DNA of 64,000 bases. It comes from Pterois miles. Its lineage: Eukaryota > Chordata > Actinopteri > Perciformes > Scorpaenidae. The position numbers were made by a program, and so were the translations under genes. The stretch is from positions 9,547,501 to 9,611,500 of the forward strand of contig CAMQGK010000144.1 in the NCBI GenBank assembly GCA_947000775.1. Direction: 5' to 3'. Shown piece after piece: positions 59,401-64,000 of this stretch. The notes under the pieces were generated by a model, which saw only the letters and a list, made by a program, of their open reading frames with translations, was not told the origin of the DNA and did not search any database. Each line of letters begins with the position of its first letter. Position 1 is the first letter of the stretch.

Positions 59401-61719
59401 TCAAACTAATACAATCAGCTGCCTTTTGTTGAGTTTAGATTCATAAATTATTTTGGACGGAAGCTTTCCAGCAATTTAAACATGCTTTGTAGCAGTTTCC
59501 CTGTTTCCAAGAGACATCATCCCTTTTTTTCGGCTTCCTCTTATATGACAGGAACACAGTGTGGTTCTGCTGCACAAAGCCTTGTTACATTTAATTTACA
59601 CCTATGTATTGTCACTTCGCTCTCTCATGTTCTAGAGTGGATCAGCAAGGACTTTTTGCCCGAGAACAGGCGCAGACTGAAAGCTGCTCACAGTTACCTG
59701 TCAGGAGAGCTGCAGAGTATGGACATCCCCTACCTGGACAGGCCTGCTGCGCTGTATGTCTGGGCCGACCTCAGAAAGGTACCTTGATTAAAGTCACGCT
59801 GACGTATTAAAGTTCTTACACTCACTGATTCAAATGGAAAACAACCCTGCACGGCTGTTTCCTGAAAACATTGTGTGTGCGTTCCCGTGGGCTTGATGAG
59901 TCACTTCTGTCTCTCCATTTTGCTAGTACCTCAGAGAGTTGACGTTTGAAGAGGAGTTGTCTCTGTGGAGGCGTTTCCTCAGACACAAGGTGGTGCTGAG
60001 CTGTGGTCAAGGCTTCTCCTGCTCCACACCTGGCTGGTTCCGCATCGTCTTCGCCAACCAACAGCACCACCTTCAGCTCGGTCAGTCTGCAGTCCATTCA
60101 TCCAGCCATCTTTTATGTTATTTCACCCACAGTAATTCCCATGTTCTGCTTTAAACTAGATATTGATTATTGTTTCCCAACCTTTTTCCTTAAGGGACCC
60201 CTTTTCTATTCATTTTTTCTTATTAGTAATTTATCATTTTTTGAATATTTCATAATATATTCAATGCATAACAATAAGTACAGACCAACTGATAAAATGT
60301 ACAATTAACCCAAATAAAGAATGCAATAACTTCCGGAAATTTATGCAAAGCCAGCAATTTGGATTATTTCCTGTGAATACTGCATCAGAGAGGAGTTTTC
60401 CTGTTATCAGTAGAGACTGTTAATGCAATTCTCCTTGTGTTTTATGTATTTATGTATTTATTTATTTAACAATGATACATACTTAACAGGCTTCTTTTTG
60501 ACAACTTCAGTGTTTTCTTTTCCCTAACTCTTGGCCGTGGTTCTATTAACTCTTAGGTTGTTTTAACTGCATATTTTTCTAATGCAGAGCAAGAGGGAAG
60601 GTTTGGTGAATATAGCTCAAATCTTTACCGTGGCCTTATTCTGTTTATATTTTAAATAGTAAACAGGGCTGATAATCGCTTAACATATTTTTTCCAAAGT
60701 TAATCGCAAAGAAATCCTAAATTTTTTTATCTGCTCAAAATGTACCTTAAAGGGAGTCTTCATCACTCTTATCAACATAGGAGTGGGCAAATATGCTGCT
60801 TTATGCAAATATATGTATATATTTATTAATGGTAATCAATTAACAACACAACACAAAAATATTGTCCAGAAACTCTCACAGGTACTGCATTTAGCAGAAA
60901 AATATGTTCAATTCATAACATGGCAAACTGCAGCCCAACAGGCAGCAACAGCTGTCAGTGTGTCAGTGTGCTGACTGGACTATGACTTGCCCCAAACTGC
61001 ATGTGATCATCATAAAGTGGGGATGTCTGTAAAGAGGAGACTTGTGGGTACCCAGAGGACCTATTTTTGTTCACATATCTTTAGGTCAGAGGTTAAAGGA
61101 CCTCTTTTACTTTACTATGAGTGTAACTTTGGAACGTTATTTAACCTTCTTAGCAACAAGCTAGTATGACATGGTTGGTACCAATGGATTCTTTAGGTTT
61201 TCATATGATGCCAGTATCTTCAATCTTCACTGCACTACAACCTCTGAAAGATTGGTTGCATCAATGCATTAAAGAAATTAGTGGTGTTAAAACAAATTTG
61301 TGTTAACATTTATTATTGTTTTAACTTTGACAGCCCTAATTTTAAATAATAATTCAAACTTTAAAAATAACATTTTCGTCTTCACAGAAATTAATGAAAT
61401 GCTGACATACAGGCTAACTGTGTATATTTTTTAAAAAGTTGTCTTACACGCCTTCAAATCAATAAGGCCTTGCGACCCCTCATGAAGATTTGGTAACCCC
61501 TAGTCGGAGTTGGGAATAGGTGGGTTAGGTCATATATATTATTTAATTTATTCAGTCACTGGTTTGTGTGTTCCAGTTTATTCCTGCTTTGTGTCTCACA
61601 CTAGGTATTGAATGGATAGTAGTTACTGAATTGTTCTGTTAATGTTTTGTGTTATTTCAGGCCTGAAGCGATTTAGGGAGACCTTGGAAGAACTTGAAGA
61701 AAAAAAGCAGCAGCCCTGA
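49291..61719 (+). CDS. accs: ACC-synthase-like protein with N-terminal Myb/SANT-like domain (15 exons)
   Basis: The product is a fold-type I PLP enzyme related to plant ACC synthases and to vertebrate ACCS, whose physiological reaction is not settled. Exons: 49291-49930, 50638-51344, 51432-51491, 51562-51632, 51751-51820, 54289-54355, 54832-54929, 57917-57994, 58205-58305, 58780-58869, 58977-59022, 59170-59311, 59636-59778, 59927-60080, 61661-61719. All phases agree, giving 841 residues. Residues about 12-100 form a Myb/SANT-like (trihelix) domain, 254-258 are a QRKRR basic patch, about 272-330 a charged coiled coil, and the ACCS homology starts near 413. Enzyme landmarks are INLGTSENK, NPHNPL, IVDEAYML, MSKDFAMAGIRLGTLY (PLP lysine about 676) and PGWFRIVF. 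Human ACCS, as I recall, is about 500 residues and lacks the DNA-binding part. The last exon has a frame break. Confidence 0.9.
50038..50053 (+). promoter_or_regulatory. two intronic polyadenylation signals (short accs isoform)
   Basis: Two AATAAA hexamers (50,038-50,043 and 50,048-50,053) lie 31 and 41 bases after the in-frame stop that ends the read-through of exon 1 at 50,007. This is a compact 3' end that would give a protein holding only the DNA-binding domain. Confidence 0.5.
50638..51344 (+). CDS. accs: accs exon 2: basic patch, coiled coil and start of the ACCS region
   Basis: The acceptor CATCTTCAG/GT restores the phase left by exon 1, giving SGFSDLN across the junction. The exon reads through QRKRR, then an E/R/L-rich heptad-like coiled coil (EERLLSLEEARLEREL, and on to RQHELRLF), a Ser/Ala/Thr-rich linker, and SAYLSNRGNGI...YKLDKHHDTENPD. 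The last part corresponds to the TSYLSSRG...DEDKNP segment of ACCS. The donor is GTGAGT. One open exon thus spans both halves of the fusion. Confidence 0.88.
51432..51491 (+). CDS. accs: accs exon 3
   Basis: Twenty codons, GMINLGTSENKLCYDLLHKR, form the conserved N-terminal signature of the ACCS aminotransferase-like fold. The acceptor is CCCTGCAG and the donor GTAAGT. Confidence 0.9.
51562..51632 (+). CDS. accs: accs exon 4
   Basis: The exon encodes MTKPDMLFINPSLLQYSDWTGHS. The LLQY-DW-GH motif corresponds to the substrate-proximal Y-D-x-x-G region of ACC synthases. The acceptor is GCTACAG and the donor GTAAGA. Confidence 0.9.
51751..51820 (+). CDS. accs: accs exon 5
   Basis: The exon encodes LREEVAKFLTHYCCSPNPLKADN, matching the LREEVAKFL helix of ACCS. 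The acceptor is CTTCCAG and the donor GTGAGT. A 2.5-kb intron follows. Confidence 0.9.
52575..52860 (+). repeat. teleost LINE/SINE 3' tail, copy 1
   Basis: It contains GGTTCGAATCCGG, GCATGTTTTCCCCGTGT, CTTCCTCCCACAGTCCAAAG, GACTCTAAATTGCCCGTAGG and a final AGATGGATGA. This is the layout of a very common fish retroposon tail. The exact class (L2/CR1-related or SINE) is not certain. Confidence 0.7.
53040..53454 (-). repeat. AGGGCTG/CTTCGAA-type repeat, copy 2 (inverted)
   Basis: This is the inverted counterpart of the 45.3-kb copy. It ends on the right with CGAAGCTTCGAAATACTCGG then CAGCCCTA, the inverted TAGGGCTG terminus typical of fish hAT-like elements. Confidence 0.65.
54289..54355 (+). 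CDS. accs: accs exon 6
   Basis: The exon encodes VVVMNGCGSLFSCIAAVICDPK, the NG-GSLFS cofactor-phosphate-binding turn of the PLP fold. The acceptor is TTGTTCAG and the donor GTACGT. Confidence 0.9.
54832..54929 (+). CDS. accs: accs exon 7
   Basis: The exon encodes DAILIPTPFYGVITEDLHLYS and continues to VHLDCE. The P-T-P-F-Y-G motif (ring-stacking Tyr of the PLP pocket) is present. The acceptor is TTGTAG and the donor GTAGGA. The intron that follows is about 3 kb. Confidence 0.9.
55101..55360 (+). repeat. GGGCTGTCAA-family element, internal fragment
   Basis: ATCATATGAGACTAGAAAAC, GGGTACCCATGAGTCTCCCC and ACATGCCCACTTTATGATAA match the other copies on the opposite strand. Confidence 0.75.
56356..56494. 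repeat. (TA)n microsatellite with GTAT/TATG variants
   Basis: Pure TA to 56,428, then mixed GTGTAT, ATGTAT and ACAC units to about 56,494. Confidence 0.97.
56495..56612 (+). repeat. teleost LINE/SINE 3' tail, copy 2 (truncated)
   Basis: CCCTGCGATTGACTGGCGAC, then CGCCCAATGCCAGC and GGATAAGCAGTTGAAGATGG with GGATGGATGG. It is the last 120 bases of the same tail, directly after a TA/GTAT microsatellite. Confidence 0.75.
57917..57994 (+). CDS. accs: accs exon 8
   Basis: Twenty-six codons, ADGKDSRPFHLTVGKLEEGLKRAKQE, align with the GLDTRPFQLTVEKLE region of ACCS. The acceptor is a run of T ending in TAG and the donor is GTAATA. Confidence 0.88.
58205..58305 (+). CDS. accs: accs exon 9
   Basis: The exon encodes GLTVRAVILMNPHNPLAEIY then the TPEEM-LEFAK helix. 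NPHNPL is the conserved N-P-x-N-P-L substrate/PLP-binding loop of the family. The acceptor is TTTTAG and the donor GTATGT. Confidence 0.9.
58780..58869 (+). CDS. accs: accs exon 10
   Basis: The exon encodes RNELHAIVDEAYMLTVFDES and on to VLSID. D-E-A-Y supplies the Asp that contacts the PLP ring nitrogen and the Tyr near O3'. The acceptor is CTTCAG and the donor GTACTG. Confidence 0.9.
58977..59022 (+). CDS. accs: accs exon 11 (PLP lysine)
   Basis: The exon encodes LPDPQRTHVMWGMSK. The final Lys (codon 59,020-59,022) fits the Schiff-base lysine of the S-K-D motif. The acceptor is TTTCAG and the donor GTACGT. Confidence 0.9.
59170..59311 (+). CDS. accs: accs exon 12
   Basis: The exon begins DFAMAGIRLGTLYTEN directly after the PLP lysine. 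The Arg in GIRLG matches the phosphate-contacting Arg of the fold. It ends at VAQLLQDR. The acceptor is TTTCTAG and the donor GTATGG. Confidence 0.9.
59636..59778 (+). CDS. accs: accs exon 13
   Basis: The exon encodes EWISKDFLPENRRRLKAAHS through ALYVWADLRK, matching the LPENxxRLKAAHxY and WVDLRK stretches of ACCS. The acceptor is GTTCTAG and the donor GTACCT. Confidence 0.9.
59927..60080 (+). CDS. accs: accs exon 14
   Basis: The exon encodes YLRELTFEEELSLWRRFLRH and continues to CSTPGWFRIVFANQQHHLQL. The Arg in GWFRIVF is the conserved substrate-carboxylate-binding Arg. The acceptor is TTGCTAG and the donor GTCAGT. Intron 14 (60,081-61,660) carries a GGGCTGTCAA-family element. Confidence 0.9.
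60666..61338 (-). mobile_element. GGGCTGTCAA-family hAT-like element, near full length
   Basis: The right border ACTTTGACAGCCCTA is the inverted TAGGGCTGTCAAAGT end. The left border is diverged (CAGGGCTGATAATCG). The internal order matches the other copies. It is about 670 bases, non-coding and lies in accs intron 14. Confidence 0.75.
61661..61719 (+). CDS. accs: accs last exon as read (stop at 61,717)
   Basis: After acceptor TTATTTCAG the frame gives GLKRFRETLEELEEKKQQP and a TGA stop. The stop comes ten bases after an A7 run (61,700-61,706). Beyond it, the frame one base later stays open and protein-like for about 120 codons, so the true C-terminus may differ. Confidence 0.8.
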
Positions 61720-62080
61720 TTCACTCTCTATCAAAGAAGCCAATGAGGAGAGCAAAAAATCGGAGAGAGAGGACAGCGCCGATTCAGACAGTGCTGCGAT
61801 TGTCAATTCAACATCATCACCCCAGAGCAAGTCATCCGACCAGCTGAAGGAGAAGGATAGCCCTGTTCCTGACACAGGCTCGCTGGCCACTGATGAGTTT
61901 GAATTGCTGGACTGCCAAGCATCGAAGCCCGCAGACAGTCTGGATGCTCTGATTGGCACTCTCAGGCACCAGATCCACTCCTCCGATTGGCTGGAGAAAA
62001 ACACTCCAGAGCTGTCTGCTGGGGAGGACCCAGAGATTCTTGATGTATTCAAGGCCCTGCTGCAGAGAGCCAGGAAGTAA
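61707..62080 (+). pseudogene. accs: out-of-frame C-terminal extension of accs (frameshift or assembly error)
   Basis: This frame, one base later than exon 15, reads SSSPDSLSIKEANEE, then an acidic Ser-rich stretch, DEFELLDCQASKPADSLDAL, DWLEKNTPEL and ends DVFKALLQRARK with TAA at 62,078-62,080. No upstream in-frame route exists, because this frame has a TGA at 61,664. One base fewer in the A7 run, or two more, would join it to the enzyme. Its ordered composition suggests real coding sequence, either lost by a recent indel or hidden by a homopolymer miscall. I know of no named domain for it. Confidence 0.65.
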
Positions 62081-62539
62081 GCTTAGGATGAACGGGCAGA
62101 AATGTAGCTGCCAGATTTCAAGAGGCAGCACTCCAGCATCCTTCTTAGTCGCCACGTTTGTGGTGAAAAGCTCGACACAAACACCTGACACAAAGTCAGA
62201 TCTCATGCCTGTTTTTGAGGGGAAACATTAGCTGAGAGCAGGCTAAAGAGGAGAGAAGCAGGCAAGGCCAGGATGGAAGGACAGGACAGGTACTTTTCTA
62301 TCTGCATCTTGAGGCCTTATTTTTAAGCTGCTAAGCAAGACAGCCTTGTTTTTTTTTTTTTAATCCAGACAGAAAACATGTATGTTTATTTACTCCAACT
62401 CTAAGTGAACGCCAAATGTAAATCAACCAAAATCAGTCACATCCTGTTATTGATCGTTACCTTAATTGTACATCTTTATTATTTGGTCATATGCACTTTA
62501 CTTTATCAGGATGTATTTCTGTAAATGTAATGATCTGTG

Positions 62540-62545
62540 AATAAA
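62540..62545 (+). promoter_or_regulatory. accs polyadenylation signal
   Basis: AATAAA lies about 460 bases after the extended stop and about 820 after the early stop, in AT-rich 3' UTR-like sequence. It is the first good signal after the last exon. Confidence 0.6.
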
Positions 62546-63060
62546 GGAATTCATTAATTCTTTATTTGACTTTCATTTAGAATACATCTGAATTGGCAAG
62601 TGATAAATATCTTAACATATTTATATTTTTATTTCATTTTGTAGGAAACACGCTCCGAAGGCATTTTAGTGTGACATTTTTTAACACTTTCTCTCGGGTG
62701 GGCTGTGGGCGCCATTCCATTGTAACAAAGGCAAAGCGAAGGGGGTGGTGTGACGAAGAGGAGAGATATCTGAGAGTGAAGACGCTATCAACCACATCAC
62801 ACTATCCAGCTGTGAGAAACAGAGAGTGGGATTTCCTTAAATATGGTGTCATGACCTGCTGACACCCACTACACAGTTTCTGCATTTGACATAAACAAAT
62901 ATCTGAGTGGTATATTGCTGTTACAGAGTGTCTCTCAAGTATCAGGGGATTTTCTGAATTTCCTTTTAATGTCCAGTTATTCTTTGTACCTTAATGTTGG
63001 CTCCACAAACTTCCTCAAAAACTGAATGGCCGTTTGTTGGTGCTTTCACTTTCTCTACAG
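62546..63060. other. intergenic region between accs and the right-edge gene
   Basis: About 500 bases lie between the accs poly(A) signal and the presumed first exon. An 89-codon open frame here has no recognisable features. It is probably the promoter region of the next gene. Confidence 0.4.
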
Positions 63061-63335
63061 TGTGCGTTGGTTGGTCACAGTGGAGAATTCACGGGGAAAT
63101 TTAGCCGGCGGCTGGGGGAGTTTCCATTACAGCAGAGGCGGAGTAACACTGAAGGATTTGACTTGAGAGTGGGGACTTGTGGTCCTTAGCAGTACAAGCA
63201 GGGTGTTCAAAGTGTTTGTACAGTAGTATTTGTACAGCAGTAAACTTAAGTCGTTCCTGGAGTATGAACTTTATTCTACATGTACACACAGACTAACCTT
63301 ACAGCCTTGTTCCTGACACCTTTACAACAACAGAG
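63061..63335 (+). other. candidate 5' UTR exon of the right-edge gene
   Basis: A clear donor (CAGAG/GTAAGA) at 63,336 pairs with an acceptor at 63,459 (TTTCACCAG) or 63,489 (CTGTAG) before the start codon. The upstream border is not defined. Sequence around 63,100 is GC-richer (CCGGCGGC). Confidence 0.4.
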
Positions 63336-63492
63336 GTAAGACATTCCTTTTATTACAACTCTACATTGTTGAAGATGAATTATATGAACTAAATGACAAG
63401 GTTAGTTTTGAGACTTTCCCTCTGTTACTTAATGTCAACACACTAATCTCTTTCACCAGTTTCCCTTGCCGCTCTCTCGGGCCTGTAGCAAT

Positions 63493-63685
63493 ATGAAGTT
63501 GCTGGAGCTGGGAGACTCCATCAGTCGCTTCAGGTTTGCTCAGTGCTGTGTGGGGTTGGCAGGTTGCCTGTGTGTGTGCTACGCAGTCTGGACCCCATTC
63601 TGGCTGAAGGAGAAGGGACTCTGGACAGAGTGGAATAACACTGAAAGTCAGCAGACAAGTCGCGAAGATGGCCTCGTCTTCAAAG
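63493..63685 (+). CDS. N-terminal exon of a small membrane protein, possibly PMP22/claudin-like (partial)
   Basis: ATG at 63,493 opens 64 codons plus one base, closed by a GTGAGC donor. It reads MKLLELGDSISRF, then a hydrophobic Cys-rich segment (about residues 16-33, AQCCVGLAGCLCVCYAV), then WTPFWLKEKGLW and a possible N-glycosylation site (NNT). One transmembrane helix followed by W...GLW is reminiscent of the first extracellular loop of claudin/PMP22/CACNG-type four-helix proteins, but the claim is tentative. The remaining exons are off the right edge or in 63,690-64,000, where I see none. A likely 5' UTR exon ends at 63,335. Confidence 0.6.
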
Positions 63686-64000
63686 GTGAGCAACATTTAC
63701 ATTTTTGACAATTCTGTCTAAAGCTGTCACTCAGGTTACGTTAAAGGGTTAACTGACATGAGTGACAAAATCTATGAGGCAGGACAGCATATTTAATGAG
63801 GCATAAACATACCTTGAGATGGTTTAGCTCAGTCTCAGGGAGACTTTACTTTTTTACACCGTTGAATCGTCACATCAGGAGAAGTATTGTGAAAACCCAC
63901 TGGGTTGCAGAGGAGCTTCTCAGTAGTAGTAAACAAGTTAGAGCTTGCTCCTGTACCAGAGGAGTGCATTCTTTTCATGAGTTTTCACACTTGGCTGGAG

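Noticed and set aside
1..64000. CRISPR arrays, operons or other prokaryotic systems
   Set aside because: There are no regularly spaced repeats and no clustered uninterrupted genes; all recognised genes are intron-containing vertebrate genes.

Overview
The window looks like a stretch of a teleost fish nuclear genome. Genes are split into short exons with GT...AG introns. The non-coding DNA carries long CA/GT, GA and TA microsatellites and many interspersed repeats of types familiar from ray-finned fish: hAT-like elements with 8-bp target duplications, Tc1/mariner remnants, foldback elements, tRNA-derived SINE sequence and LINE/SINE 3' tails. There is no bacterial, viral or organellar gene organisation. 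Protein and repeat identities come from recall and reading; no database search was run.

Three genes can be supported. (1) On the minus strand, the 5' part of a furin-type proprotein convertase occupies about 1-48 kb. Four coding exons are visible (38,789-38,953; 11,846-11,944; 4,091-4,186; 831-959), covering the signal peptide, the propeptide with both cleavage sites, and the catalytic-Asp segment. The rest of the gene lies beyond the left edge. A non-coding first exon probably ends at 47,729. (2) On the plus strand, 49,291-61,719 encodes an ACC-synthase-like PLP enzyme (accs) in 15 exons. Exons 1-2 fuse a Myb/SANT-like (trihelix-type) DNA-binding domain, a basic patch and a charged coiled coil to the enzyme. 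The join lies inside one uninterrupted exon. (3) From 63,493 to 63,685 there is the first coding exon of a small membrane protein, perhaps of the PMP22/claudin type, which runs off the right edge.

furin and accs are divergent. They are separated by about 1 kb holding an imperfect tandem duplication with CTCF/YY1-like motifs. This could be a shared promoter or boundary.

The best candidates for something unusual are: the DNA-binding-domain/PLP-enzyme fusion; signals for a short DNA-binding-only isoform (in-frame stop plus two AATAAA in intron 1) and for an enzyme-only isoform (internal ATG at 51,189); and a one-base frame break in an A7 run near the accs stop, which cuts off about 120 codons of protein-like sequence. 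The remaining non-coding sequence is mostly large furin introns filled with repeats.
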